A DNA stretch of 64,000 nucleotides from Kudoa neothunni (GCA_964304625.1 OZ199838.1:14074001-14138000), one strand, 5' to 3'; positions 1 through 13,000 are shown, counted from the first letter of the stretch. Notes: generated by a model from the letters alone, not told the origin. A program made the numbers and translations.

Positions 1-40
1 CGAATATCGCCGAACGTATACGATCGGCGTCTGACACATT

Positions 41-1569
41 ATGGCATCACAAGTTAAAAATAAGAGGTATTTACCAGAAGAGGCGTTGAATTTGGAATTT
101 GAGACGTCGGAGGAAGTAGTTCCAATCACTAGCTTTGATAAAATGGGATTAAAAGAAGATCTTCTGCGAGGAATATATCACTACGGTAGTTGATTATAGG
201 TTGTGTGTTTTATCTATGTTATTACAGGTTTTGAGAAGCCATCTGCAATTCAACAGAGAGCAATAAAACCAATAATATCTGGAAAAGATATAATAGCTCA
301 GTATATTTAGGGTGTTGTTGTAGTTGATTTGAAAGTGTTTGATTAGGTCGCAATCTGGTACTGGTAAAACGGCTACCTATTCGATTTCAGCATTGAATTG
401 TATTGACACAAAGGTAGATTTATGCTTTATTTTGAGTCGATTCGAAGCTAAAATGACATGGTTGTGTTAGATTCGTGAAACCCAGGTTTTGTTGTTATCA
501 CCCACTAGGGAGTTGGCCCAACAGATCAAGAAAGTTATCATGGCTCTGGGCGATTTTATGAGCGTTCAATGTCATGCATGTATTGGTGGAACCAATATAG
601 GCGAGGATATTCGCAAGTTGGAATACGGTCAACATGTCGTCTCTGGAACACCCGGTAGAGTGTTTGATATGATCGAGCGTCGTGTGTTACGTACCAGACA
701 CATCAAAATGTTGATATTGGACGAAGCTGATGAGATGTTGAATCAAAATTTCAAAGAACAAATCTACGATATTTATAGATTTCTTCCTCCATCAGCTCAG
801 GTGGTACTTGTGAGTGCAACACTTCCTCACGAAGTATTAGAAATGACACTGAAGTTTATGAATGATCCTATTCGTATTTTGGTGAAACGTGATGAATTAA
901 TGTTGGATGCTATAAAACAGTATTTCGTTGCCGTCGAGAAAGAGGAGTGGAAGTTTTCCACATTATGTGACATCTACGAAATGATTGTGGTGCCACAAGC
1001 AGTAATATTTTGTAACACTCGCCAAAAGGCTGCATGGTTGGCTGAGAAAATGATTGAGGCCAATTTTACAGTCGCTGTTATGCATGGTGATATGCCCCAG
1101 AGTGAGCGTGAAGAAATTGTTAAAGAGTTTGCAAACGGTAGAAGGTATGTCGTGGTTAGGATCTGCTAATTTATTATTTTTTACCAACAATAATATTATT
1201 TGTTGTAGTCGTGTTCTTATTACTACAGATGTTTGGGCTCGTGGTCTCGATGTTGTTACTATCTCATTGGTTGTCAACTATGATATTCCAGTCAGTAGAG
1301 AAACCTACCTTCATAGGTATCCTCATTGCATCGATTATTATGCGATCAGCTGATTAAACTTATTGATGTTTTTAGAATGGGTCGTGCTGGTAGATTCGGC
1401 AGAAGAGGTGTTGTCATTCACTTGGCGAAAAATGAAGAGATACACATTATCCGTGACATTGAGCAATATTACAGTACTCAGATTGACGAAATGCCCTCCA
1501 ACAGTATCTTTATTTGTTGAGGTTTTCGTAATTTGACCTTTACTTTTCTTAGTTGCTGACATTGTCTGA
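41..1569 (+). CDS. EIF4A3: Eukaryotic initiation factor 4A-III, DEAD-box RNA helicase of the exon junction complex
   Basis: ATP-dependent DEAD-box helicase that clamps spliced mRNA as the core of the exon junction complex in the nucleus. I reconstruct seven exons: 41-185, 228-300, 347-413, 471-1144, 1209-1316, 1376-1503, 1553-1569, with introns of 42-64 nt. The joined protein starts [14 protein letters not shown] and carries the Q-motif region ([11 protein letters not shown]), motif [27 protein letters not shown], and the C-lobe motifs [10 protein letters not shown] and [10 protein letters not shown]. The final 17-base exon gives the end MPSNIADIV, matching the family's MPMNVADLI; reading through that intron gives a false end SNSIFIC. 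CIGGTN and [11 protein letters not shown] favour eIF4A3 over eIF4A1/2. HRIGRSGR in the family is HRMGRAGR here, a mild change. Length is close to the usual 410 residues, so the gene looks intact. Confidence 0.95.
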
Positions 1570-2071
1570 TTTTGGGGACGAAGGTTATCATACTTGTTTT
1601 GTCATACATGTTCGTTTAACTAGCAACTCCACTTTATTGTACTATTTTTGAAATTATTGTTTCTTCAATTTTCCTCATTAAATATGTTTTTTTGTCACAA
1701 CATGGACTGGAATTTTACCGCGCCCATTTTCTGATTACGTGGATTTATAAATATCGTTTCATTAATTGTGCATATTTAAGTATTGGCTTTTTCTCGCTTT
1801 TAATATCGGTGCGGCATAGGCCGTCGAAAGTCCGAATATCATTAAAATATAATTTCCGCCTTCATTCGCACGTGGGTAGATATTAGATGAGTGTTGATTT
1901 ATTCATAAAATGGTTTGTTGACTTGTGCACTTTCCAACTTATTTTACCTTATAACTGCTGCATTAGTGGCATATACCGTAGTTAAACGATTTTTCCACAT
2001 TTAATCCTATTTTTGCTCTTATGAGTATGTGACAAAAATAATTTTCGTTCTTATTCTCCGTAAAACTGTTT
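1570..2071. other. Non-coding 3' flank of EIF4A3
   Basis: AT-rich sequence between the EIF4A3 stop and the piggyBac-like element. Short open frames here have no recognisable motifs. It probably holds the 3' UTR and polyadenylation signal, but I cannot fix the site. Confidence 0.4.
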
Positions 2072-2075
2072 TTAA

Positions 2076-3399
2076 CCTTCCGAGCGTCTTTGGGGTTCAT
2101 TGGACCCCAATGGTTGTTTGAATCAATTTTAGAGATTCTTATATCAGTGAATTTAAGATCACATCTATTCTCCTACAAATATGAGTTCTATTAAAATATT
2201 ACAGAAATTTAAAATTTGTACATTCAGGTCACGAAATAATCATAATACTTACACATTCCTTCTTATGGGGTCCAATGGACCCCCCATTTTATTCCACCAA
2301 ACAAAGAAAAATAAATTAAAACAATTTTGGGAATTAAATAAAATTTTATCGAAAGAAAACAGAGATAATTTGAAAAAACTATATGTACGTCAAATACCTA
2401 TCATTACCGACGAATGAAATGCTGCCATAAATGATTCTTAGTGTAATATTTTGAAGGAAATAGAATCCGATATCAATGAATTTTATGATAACTATTGATA
2501 ATTTGGTTATTTTCGTCATTCCAATGTTTCTGAAGATAATAAATGTTATCGAAATATATACGAAGATAAGGATGGGGTTAATTGATTTTCTGAGGAACTT
2601 CAAATAACTAAAAGCTCCAAACAAAATATTTTTCAAAACCTCAAGGTTCACGTTGCTACGCTTCGAACAGAATCAACTCCTCAACTGACACATTCCTCAT
2701 TTTTTATGGCAAGTTTTTTCTTAACTGTTATTTCAAATACTAACAAGTTTGACAATTATAATTATCAGCATTATTTGAAGACTTGGCAAACCAACAGTCA
2801 TTAGCTTATATTGGAATCCTTGTCTATATGATAATTTTCAGATCTAAATTATAATCACTCAAATTTCTTTGTCGCGAGTGATGTTATTGTACACGATCTC
2901 GAGACAGGAAAGCGAAGAATTTTTTGTTGTAGAATCAGTTGTAATAATAGAAATTGAAAAGTTTTTTGCGTGGTATATTTTAAAATTAAAAATTAACATA
3001 ATATAAATATCTCGCATTTGATCTATTTTGAATCAATATCTATTGTATTTTGGGTTTTATTGGGCATGATTATTAAGGAATTAACCATATAAGAAACAAT
3101 TTTTAAGACTTCGTTAATATGGAATGAGATATAGTTTTATTAAAACCTATTAAATTAAAAAATAAAGTTAAACTTGTCAAATTAGATGCCTAATTTAACC
3201 CCCAATATTCTTCGGTAATGATCGTTAACAACAGTCTAGGTTATAATTGACATTTTTCAATATTTTATCGATAGTTTTCTCTCATACTTTAGTAAATTAC
3301 TTATTACATTTTTCTCCGTAATTCAAACTAAAACAATGTGGGGTCCATTCGACCCCAAAGGAAGGAATGTGTAATGTGGTTTTTCAGGCGCTTGGAAGG
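2076..3399. mobile_element. Decayed piggyBac-like DNA transposon, 1.32 kb
   Basis: The element is flanked on both sides by TTAA (2072-2075 and 3400-3403), the piggyBac target site. Its ends are inverted repeats: CCTTCCGAGCGTC at left, and CCTTCCAAGCGCC as the reverse complement of the right end. Next to both ends lies a GGGGT..(N)..GACCCC palindrome, and a third copy is internal near 2267; such GACCCC motifs are common at piggyBac termini. A degenerate reading on the + strand around 2580-2800 (with HSSFFMASFFLTV and SNTNKF) recalls the N-terminal part of piggyBac transposases, but no intact frame survives. Family assignment rests mainly on TTAA plus the terminal repeats. Confidence 0.8.
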
Positions 3400-3405
3400 T
3401 TAATA

Positions 3406-4590
3406 CAGTAAGGTCTGGATATTGTGTAATAAATAGGGACCTGAGATTTACTGCCCAATAACGCTTCCTCGCACGCGTAGATAATTTAAATGTTTTATTT
3501 TTTAACGGAAAAATGGCCCATCTTGTTTATACTATTAAATCAAAGGTGTGAAAAGCAACCATCTAATATTATACGAACTTTTCTTTATCTTTCACGAACT
3601 TTCGATCAAGAGTTCTTAAAATATCAAGAAGATAGTTGAAGACACCCAACCATTTTTTGATCGTTAATATTTAACAGAAAATTCATAAATCCCTTTAAAA
3701 TAAGCACTCTATAATTTTATTACAGGTTTTTTGATTGTTTCATTTCCTTTTAATTCAATTCCTTCTTTATATTATATGTTCGTTGAGTGCATTGTTCTTA
3801 GGAAACAGCGGTCTCACCGAGATTTAATATGTTCAGTTTTTCATATCTACTTTTTACTTAATAAATTGGATTACCTAATCATTAACAATAATATCATCAA
3901 CATTTCTCCCTTCTCCATGAAGAGTGAATTTTTAGACAACAGAGAATCTTAAAATTTTTAAGGAAGCTTTTTGTTCCACTTAAACAACTGATTTAAGGAC
4001 ATCAGCAAAAAGTCTTACCTTCTCAGTGATAAAAACTCTAGAATATTTGACTTTTTTGGTGTTCTTACACAATCCGACCATATAACGCGATTTGAGAATG
4101 GATGTATTTTCTATTTGTAATTCCTTTACTGAGATTAACAACATTGGAGCTCATTATACTAGGTTTATTAGATAAAATTCTATTCAGAAAAGAATAACTA
4201 AATTTAATCTGAATAAAACTCACACTAACAGAATTTATGGTATTCTATGGCGCTATAAAGTAATTTTTTGGCATTTCAGATTGAAATAATTGAATCATAA
4301 TATTGAATAGTTCCAGTTTTTTATCAAAATTTCTTACTTTTTTTCAGAGTACCGGACGCCCGAATGTGTAATTTAATGGATTCATTGGATTAAAATTGAA
4401 GTAACCACTGCCCAATAGCAAGACCCTGAATTTTACAAAAAATCCATTTTTTAAATATTATTTCGTATTTTCGAATATAAAGCTAGAGTAGAAGACTATA
4501 TACAAAGAAAAGGTTACAATGTTTGTTACAGAAATTTGAAAAAAATAGCGACTACCCTATATCGAACCTCGCAATATCGAGACCTTACTG
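3406..4590. mobile_element. Non-autonomous Tigger/pogo-type element with TA target duplication
   Basis: The left end CAGTAAGGTCTGGATATTG and the reverse complement of the right end, CAGTAAGGTCTCGATATTG, form an imperfect inverted repeat. The dinucleotide TA flanks both sides (3404-3405, 4591-4592). CAGTA ends with TA duplication are typical of the pogo/Tigger branch of Tc1/mariner. The motif ACTGCCCAATA occurs near both ends (about 3449 and 4408), possibly a subterminal site. No transposase reading is visible inside, so it is probably an internally deleted derivative. It begins two bases after the TTAA of the preceding piggyBac-like element. Confidence 0.75.
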
Positions 4591-4592
4591 TA

Positions 4593-4949
4593 ATCAAATT
4601 TTGTTATCTTTGATAAATGTACATGTTGCTATACGGTAATCCGGACCTCGGTATGGATACAAATCCAATTTACAAACATTTACTGGCTATTTTATCATGT
4701 TATTTCCTATATTTACTGAAAGTATTCTACGTCAAGAGAAATACGATAATTATAATAATTCTAATAGATGTAGTCATATTAATAATAATTAATGTAAACG
4801 TGTTGACGAGAATTCTTTTTTTCTTAAGGTAATTGTTTCACATCCGATAATTTAGATGGGTTTATAAGATCCCATAATTATATTGTAAACTGAATGTAAT
4901 ATAATATTTAATAATATAATTTAAATAAAATGAACGTAGATTAATTATA
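4593..4949. other. AT-rich spacer, nothing recognised
   Basis: About 350 bases between the Tigger-like element and the SINE. One 71-codon open frame (4617-4832) is hydrophobic and low in complexity, with no family resemblance; I treat it as chance. Confidence 0.3.
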
Positions 4950-5462
4950 TTTTGTTTACAAGGGCAAACCCTGGGGCAACTTGTTAGATTATGAAGTTAG
5001 GGCTGGTTAGGCCGGCCTTCTCTATTTACGCTTTGGTAGGCACCGCAGTGTCATATTAAGACAACTTACGTTTATGCGGTAGTGTGGGATTTTGACCCAT
5101 TAAACATCCTCGTATCGGAGCAACCATCAACCCAACCATACCCTGGACTAACCCAGAATTAGTCTGGAAAAGTCGTCTGAATATGGGCGTCGGCTCTACG
5201 GAATCCCCTACCGGGTTTTATTTTGTTCCTTTACCCCGGCGTTTATTATGAGCGCGCCTGAGTTCTACCTTTCCGCCAGGCTCCCGTCCCAGCTGCAAGC
5301 AAGCAAGGCCACGATAAACCATGGATCCTTGCGATTACTACAGCCCTTCTACTTAATTTCGGATTAGAAGTACACGAACGCCCGGACTAGGTAGGCTTCG
5401 AACTCGCAACGTCAAAAGATGTGATCTCGACCTAACACCATTATGCCATATTGTCCCGGCTG
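4950..5462 (-). mobile_element. tRNA-derived SINE, type 1, copy 1
   Basis: Read on the minus strand from about 5462 the element starts with a tRNA-like head: an A-box-like TGGCATAATGG and a B-box-like GAGTTCGAAGCC (5395-5460). A body and a tail of about 230 bases follow, ending CCTTGTAAACAAAA. The copy at 53575-54076 is collinear over the whole length, and the copy at 32391-32829 shares only the tail with confidence. The internal polymerase III promoter and the tail with short A runs fit a SINE mobilised by a LINE elsewhere in the genome. I could not see a clean target duplication for this copy. Confidence 0.85.
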
Positions 5463-5780
5463 TCAATTTTTAATTTATTATGAAAAATTCATTATAGCTA
5501 AAGATTTCATATATATTCTGATCTGACAACCTATCGAGATTGCCACCACCTACTATAAAGCGTTATAAAGGTCCTCCATTCCAACTCGATTGACATCTTA
5601 AGAACAAGACTACAATTTTAAAAATAAGTAAATAAGACACAATTCATTTGTCATACTTTGTTAATTTATTAAAACTTACTTAAAATAAAAAATATTAAAA
5701 TTTTAATTAGGAAAGATGGCTTGATTATACTCGCAATGACGAAGAAATATATATATCAAACAAATTTTCGATAAAAATAA

Positions 5781-6550
5781 TTATTTTAATTTTAAGCAAA
5801 GTTTGTAAGCAGCTGATCCGTTTAAATAGTAGCGTTCATATTTTTTTGTACGTATAAATCCATATCGCTCATAGAATTTTAAAGCAACAACATTGGAGAC
5901 TTCGGTTTCTAGAGTAACCTAGTATAAATACAATCATTATTTTAGACACCAGCACATAACATAAACTTACTTTATCACAATGTTGTTCTATGAAATCCTT
6001 CATAATTCTATCCAATAACTTTGAGCCTTAAGGTAGAATATCAATTAATAACGTCGGTTTAACATATGGAGGGATGACTTACCAATACCAAATTTTCTGA
6101 ATTCGGTATCCACAACAATCATTCCAATATACCCACTAGGAGAGAATAGTTTATTATCATCAATTATTTCGCTTAAATTAGCGTTTCGATATTTTTTTCT
6201 TTCTTGAATTGATTTTATTTTTCCAAGTACAATTCCACAAAGTTTACCATTGTTATAAGCCTGCATTTTAAGAAAATATTATTATTGTAACAGCATAAAC
6301 ACAACGTCAACAATGAGTTATTTACAAAATAACATATTCCATTATCACAAGATAAAAAGTATCGGTAGGTGTAAACGGAATATGGTTCACTGAGATGTTT
6401 TTCACAAAGTGACATCATTTGTTGTATATCCTTCGATTGGAAATTAGTGATGATTATAGAACTTTTAGATGGATCGATGTGTAGGGAACTACAAATATGG
6501 TTGGGAAGTTGTGATAGAGATTCATTGCCTGATGGGTTTTGAGGTTGCAT
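5781..6550 (-). CDS. NAA30: N-alpha-acetyltransferase 30, catalytic subunit of NatC
   Basis: GNAT-fold enzyme that moves acetyl from acetyl-CoA to the initiator Met of proteins starting Met-hydrophobic, in the cytosolic NatC complex. Four minus-strand exons: 6550-6326, 6260-6083, 6026-5971, 5918-5781. Motifs in order: LSEPYSVYTYRYFL (family LSEPYSIYTYRYFI), then GYIGMIVVDTEFRKFGIGSK, which is the acetyl-CoA binding R/Q-x-x-G-x-G/A region, then VTLETEVSNVVALKFYERYG and YYLNGSAAYKLCLKLK at the C-terminus. Intron phases preserve the frame throughout. The N-terminal extension is short (about 50 residues) compared with the long one in vertebrates. A loop of roughly 20 residues rich in Lys, Asn and Asp precedes GYIGM and looks longer than usual. 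It is divergent from the gene starting near 6605. Confidence 0.92.
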
Positions 6551-6649
6551 GATGGGCGCATGTCATGAAAATCATTAAATAATGTTCTTGTTTCGTTTGC
6601 GCAGCCCTCGTACAGACTAAAGACAGCATTGCGCATTGCTTTTATCTCT
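6551..6649. promoter_or_regulatory. Short divergent promoter region between NAA30 and the next gene
   Basis: The start codon of NAA30 (6550, minus) and the first usable ATG of the plus-strand gene (6650) are less than 100 bases apart. Both transcription starts must be in or near this stretch unless the plus-strand gene has a further upstream exon; a splice acceptor (GCGCAG, ending 6604) in frame with the downstream exon leaves that open. No clear TATA or named site is seen. Confidence 0.4.
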
Positions 6650-9600
6650 ATGCCTTCGAATGTTCTTCTGGGGTTGATTATCGATATTTCTGAGCAGCCT
6701 CAAAATTATGCCATATCCAATTTGGCTGATCTCTATTGGAAGTTGTTGCCCAGAGTGATCTTGAAAATGGCGCTACATCACAAATTCTATTCCAACGATG
6801 GTCAACTGTCAATCGATGGGAATAGTCTCTATTGGAATTATGTGTTTACTAAAAATGGTCGTTCGAGTCAACAGCATCTCCATAGAAATAATTTTAATGA
6901 ATTCAATAAAAATTCATATGATCAATTTCTTATCAACTATAACAAGGTAATCCAGTTGGAGAGATCCCAAAAAAATAAAACCAACTCTAATGTGGATCAG
7001 CTTTTGAAACAAATATTCGATCTGATTACAGTGAGATTTGATTGGGATATTAGTTTGTTGACATCTCCTGTAATTGTGAATAAATCGAAAAAACCTAAAT
7101 CAACTACATTATCAGTCCAGAACAATGTAATTAATTTAAATTTCCTCCTAATATTTACTGATGCTTATTGAATAGGTGGGGAAATATCATTATATGTATT
7201 ATATGTCACTCCATGTGACAACTATCCCTTCGAAGATAATTCGACATCCTAATTCAACTGCTTTAGCTCCAATACATAATTATTTGAAACGAAATGCTAT
7301 TCAATTCACGTGGTTACCATTTCTATATGACATTATTCATGTAGACTTTTTTTATTTAATGGGCGCTATTATGTAAACTCACATTTTATTTTTTACCAAA
7401 GGAGGATAAACAAAATCGAGATTTTACACAAATTCTCGCCAAATTCAAGATTCAATTCTTTCCATTGTGGCCAATTATGAGGCACCTTTCTCGCAATTGT
7501 CGCGGCGACCAACGCGCTTACTCCTTAGAATGGATTTATTTGTTGTTGGCCCACATTGAAACTCAACTTTCACCCAAATTTGACACCAAAATAAAACCTA
7601 ATCGTTCTAATTCCAATTTTAATTCCATCAATAATTCATTCACATTGGACGCCTATTTGTTAAAAGAGTTGCATATAAAAATCGATAACACTAAAGATAT
7701 CGTTGGTTGGATGAATGTGCCTTTGGTAGATGTTCCTAACTTTCAAAGGTTTCAAAATCTGCTCGATTCCGCCAAATCCAACGATAATAAGATGCTTGCT
7801 GTGGATAGCAATAAAGATCTCATTATTGATGATAAATCTACAAAACTCAATGAATTTACCTCCACTACCAATGAAGAATTGTCGGATATTGTTGTTTGTC
7901 GTACAACTTTGACAGCCTCTACGGATCTATTGGATGATAATGAAATTGAGACTGTAACTTTTTAGAGGACTTAATTTTTGTATTCTTTATTTAGTTGTTG
8001 GCTAAAGAATTTGAAAAGTGTGTCAAACATTTCCATGATCTATTGGAATGCGTTAATAAAGATCAAAAAATAGAACATGTATTTACTTTTCAATATTTAT
8101 TTATTCATAATACAATGAACGAAACGACTTAGAGCGTTGATATGGAAAAAATTCTCTTGATGACTGTCAATGACTTTAACGAAAGGGTGCGCCATGAGAA
8201 TAAGTCAACAATAATTCGGCTGTATTTCTATCAAATTGTTATGGTTCTGTTAGTAAAGTTGGTTTTAGTTGTTGTCATCAGATTGTTTATCGTTTTCTTA
8301 TTCTTCGACAATTTCCAAAATCTCAACATTTGATTAGAGAAGTTATTGTTTATTTTGTAGGTGTGCTTTTAAACTCAATTCTGTTAGTTGGCTGGATTGC
8401 TTAGAAAGTATGCACTACTAATATCGCCCCTTCAAATGACTCGTCTCCTTGCCAACCATATTGTGCCATATTTTTGTGAACACTTAAGAAATAGTTTGAT
8501 TAAAATTTATGACGAATTAATGCTTTCGAAACCTGCGCAACTGTGTGACCACCATCTAAAAGATACATCTTCATTGTCCAATCCCTATGGAGTGAGCTCT
8601 AGTACGCCTACGGCTTCCGAGAAATTCGAGACCACTCAACTCACTTCCCATTTGTTGGATGATCAGGAAAATAGTCGTTTTATCTTCCATGATGATGATA
8701 CAAATTCTCAGCGACCACAAAAGTAACTTATTGGTGTGATTATGTTTAAAAATTATAAAAAATGGCTCAAGCAAACTTTTTCAAAATCGTAAAAACATCG
8801 GTATCAACGCTTCACGTAGAAGACGACGTCTCATTGCTGTCAAAGGTATAAATGTGCAGAGTGGAAAGTGTGTATTTTGATGTTTTGTACAGATAGCCAA
8901 TCTACTGTTCGTAGACTCCTTTTTAATAAATATCCTGATTTGCTTTCCAACACTCAACCTCCTCAACAATATAACAATTTGTTTGATCCGAATCAAATCG
9001 ATAATCCAAGTTCAAGTAACAATATTTTTTATAGACTCCATTTATTATATTTATGTTTTTTAATAGATATCAATTATTCATTGACACAATTCGACAGGGA
9101 AACTTTTCGTGGTGAAAATGACGGGTATTTTAAGTGATACTCATGATCCATGAGTCTAAATTACTAAAATATTTAGCAGCGATATTAGATCTTTGTTTTC
9201 CGATTTGGACTGCACTCCACATGGTTTCCAAGGCGATGTTGATACAATGACAAATCCTAATCAACTTCTGGAGGATAGAAGCCGACCAAAAATCTTTTAT
9301 AGTTCAAAATCTTTTTCACAAGCCACCACCTTGCCACTACCTTACAAAAGCACCTCTCAATCAAAACCAAACCAAAAAGTGCAGTCATTCACTGTTGCTT
9401 CAAAACATGCAGATACTGCTATCAGTAGTCATCCTATCTTTAGTTTCGAGCACATTTTCGCAACACCTCAAAAAATTGATTTGGGGCAATCAATCACCGA
9501 TGGTGTACAATTATCCAAACAAAACTCCCCATCCTCGACGAGTTCATTTGGTGGTTCCGTCGCCGTTGGTCACTCTGGCAGCGAACACAGTAACACCTCG

Positions 9601-10095
9601 CATTTGAACACAAGCCAAAGTTCTTTAATAACTGCATCCCCTAATCGAAGTTGGATTGGCGGCAGTTCCCCAATGGCAACAACAACAGCTAATGCCGATC
9701 AAAGTACCACCCATTCTCCATTTCTCAAACAATATTACAATTTTCCAAACATTAACAATAATGCTGCAGACTTGCAGCCTCAGTTTTCACCATTCAAATA
9801 TTCATGTTATACCAATTCAAATGGATTCTCCACCCCGAACAATAGCTCCAATAAACATCCCAATCCTGCTTTTTCTCCGTTGATTAGATCGCCTTTCAAA
9901 TCCCTTATTCAGTTCAGTCGAAAGTATCCTCCGTTGACCTCGCCAAAAAAACCCGCTGTTCTGCCGAACCAACCCTCTCCTCAAACTAACTCTCTGGAAC
10001 CTTCCAACAACTCTGCTTCTACCGCTTTTACGAGTGATGATGAAAACAATGATAATACCAAAAAAAACTCAACAAATCCAAAACATGATACATAG
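6650..10095 (+). CDS. Unidentified multi-exon protein with an alpha-helical N-terminal part and a long Ser/Asn/Pro-rich tail
   Basis: Consistent exons: 6605 or 6650-7126, 7176-7340, 7402-7953, 7995-8078, 8133-8252, 8388-about 8722, then small exons near 8775-8847 and 8893-9120, and a last exon about 9177-10095. All junctions are GT-AG and keep one frame. The first roughly 500 residues look folded and helical (for example NLADLYWKLLPRVILKMALH and SLEWIYLLLAHIETQL). A basic run ASRRRRRLIAVK lies about two thirds along. The last 300 residues are low complexity, rich in Ser, Asn, Pro, Thr and Gln with many SP/TP sites, probably disordered and a target of proline-directed kinases. I do not recognise the family; importin-like, Mediator-like and Golgi-tether proteins were considered without a convincing motif. 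The start is uncertain because an in-frame acceptor precedes the ATG. Confidence 0.6.
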
Positions 10096-13000
10096 TTTAA
10101 ATATGTTGTGTAGTTGTGTAATCGAATATTAATTTGCGCACTGCAAAAACACACACTTTAAAACCAAAATAAATAACACTCAAGTTGGTTATACATTTAG
10201 CTGTCATTGCTGAAAAAATACACTACATCGTTGCAAGATTGGATGTGGTCGTATTTTTGAAAGATAATTTTCAGCGATTCCCAATATTTCTATGAAAAAT
10301 TATATTAGTTACAGTGATACAAGTAAAATGGATAGTACAATAGAACAAATAAATTACATATACAGTAAACGGTACACAGTTGGCCATTAGCAGAGCTAAT
10401 TCACTGAACTAAACAAAAATTATTATTGTGTTGCTAGGTGGGCATTAGTTAAAATATAACGGTATAATTGGTTATATTGTAAAAATTTGGCTTCTTTTTT
10501 TAATTGCATGAACTTATTTAAAAGAATAAACTACAGATATAATCTGTGAGTGAGATGGATTAAAAAGTAAGATGGCGTACGAGCACACGACAACTGAGAT
10601 TAGATTGGGTCATTTTTAAAGTTTTGGCCACAGGAAAGTGTAAAGTATTTAGAAAATATGGTTGACGTTTAATGATAAAATTATTAATTAAAAAATATAA
10701 TATTAAGCATGTAAATTTTTGTCCAACAATAAGATAAGTGGCATCAAAGATTAATTCGAAAATAATGATGTAACAATTTTTAATCGTCAGACACGAAATT
10801 TCGCAAGAGTAAATACTGATAATCTGTTATTAAAATCATAAATATTAAAATAAATCAATACGTCTAATTCTAACAGCGTTTCCTACCGTTTTTTCCATCT
10901 TATTAGAAAACATTAATCACATTAACAAAAACGACTATGAATTTTTAATCTTATTCAATACCTAAATTATAGCGCATTATTTTATTGAAAGCATAGGATT
11001 TTTGAAAATATAAATGAAAATTTTAATAATATAATTTTTTAATTAAAATTAATAGTTATACACATTCTAGCTCTAGAATCTGTTCTTTTAAATCTTCCTT
11101 GCGTTAAATATTTGAATATAAGTTTTTAATATTAGGTTATATGTTTTATTCAAATGTTTCTCAGCCTTTTCAAGAGTATTAATTCTTTACTTTAAATTGC
11201 TTACAACTCTGAATAAAGCTTCATGTCATATTAAAATTAGATTCTTTTCTAAATAAAATGTATCCAATCAGACCTAACGTAAATTATCGAATGGCCTTAA
11301 AAATTAACATCTTTAGTTCTTCATTCCGTTAAAAATAGTGTTATGTCAAAGTCTTGGAATCCAATTTGCATTAGACAAGGTTTTCGTTCATATGGTGCTG
11401 AAAATCCGAAAATAAGCAATCTAGATAGAAACTTAATTAATATTATACTCGGTTTAATCAAAAACAGAGGAGATCACGACTATAAATGAGACGACATTGG
11501 GATTTCAATCATCTGCTTCTTTTCGAGTAAATTCCACTTTAAATGTTATTACTTATTTGTATATAATTAGTCATTGTTTTACGATATTAAATGTCACTTA
11601 AGAATAAACAAGGTCGAGGTAATGATTTCAAAGTACGTCCCCCCAATTATCTCACCATTATGCATGTCACACCAGAACCGTTCATTAAACGTTCCAAAAT
11701 TTCCATTCCCCACCAGAATTTTTCCACCCCACCGGTGGGAAACATTGTTTTATTCCATATCTAGAGTGGATATTTTTAATTCTAAAAACTTTTTTTATAG
11801 CTAATGTATACAATTTTTAAAGAATCTGCAGTATTTAATTATTTGGATATTATGCTCCATCGCAGTGGTCATTACAATAAAAAACCCCGTGCTGATTCAA
11901 TTATAACGCGGAAAAATTTGTTACCTAAAAATAATTCAGTTTTGTGCACATTATAATCGAATGAATGCTTTAATCAGGAGGTAGGTCCCAACATTATTGT
12001 CCAGCTCAAAATTAATGTAAGTCGTGTTTCATTTTCTAAGGGGAAAAATACAAAATTCAATATTAGACAGCCTATCCTTAAATTTCTTCGATAAATAAGG
12101 ATTGTATGGATCCGTTTGTTGTTTTATTTATTTAATGATGGAATTTCCCATTTTAAGCAGCCACCACATTATAATAATATATTAGATATTAACATGCATT
12201 ATAGTAACATATTGGATATTAATAGTTTGAATGAATTTTAAGCAAATAGAATTAAATATATGAATAAAATACCTGAATCATTGCTATTTCATCGTTAGAA
12301 CTGGTTTCATTTGAAAAGAAAGCCACCAAACTACACAACAACGCATCACAGTCAACAATATGAGGAGTTAAACAAAACTATTATCATTTTTACAAGGTGC
12401 AATAGACAAGAATTATTACTTTAAAAAATACATTTATCCCTTTGATTGCATCGGTGGAGTAATTGGTCAGGTTGGGATAGAGCATAAAAATGCTAACAAA
12501 TAATATCCACTCAGAAATAGAAATACATCCAACGAACATTACTTTCTACATTCAGGCTCGTTTGCTCCAATTCTATTGAGATGTATGAAAACCTTTGGAT
12601 TCATTGCTATTATGCTGTTCAACTAAAGTATAAAAACAGTCGTACGTTTGATTGAATTCCGCTTTAATAAATACCTGTTTTACTGTAATTTTTGTGTGTG
12701 AGAAAATGGTGGGATACGCAGAAATCACCATTTTCACCTTCTATAATAAAAATTTAGTTAGTATTCTACGGAGAAAATTCCCGGTCTTTCAAATATAGAC
12801 TACCACTCACGTAGTGATAAAACCTAGTTGTCTTAAGAGCATAGAATGTTTAACATTTTAATCTACTTCGCCAAATACTCTAATATCATTGATTTAAATA
12901 TTCAGTTTTAGATAAATCGAAATATGGATTTAATTTAAATAACTTATTTGGCGAATCTATCTGATTTTAAACATTTTTCAAACAACATTTTAAGTACCTC

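Noticed and set aside
1491-1520. EIF4A3 ending in SNSIFIC by read-through
   Set aside because: Removing a 49-nt GT-AG intron (1504-1552) gives the conserved end SNIADIV, so the read-through stop is within an intron.
11720-11745. Palindromic CCCACCGGTGGG-like word
   Set aside because: Single GC-rich palindrome with no partner, gene or repeat context.
10366-12683. Possible Tigger-type element with CAGTAAA ends and TA flanks
   Set aside because: Only about eight terminal bases agree and no transposase reading lies between; in AT-rich DNA this can occur by chance.
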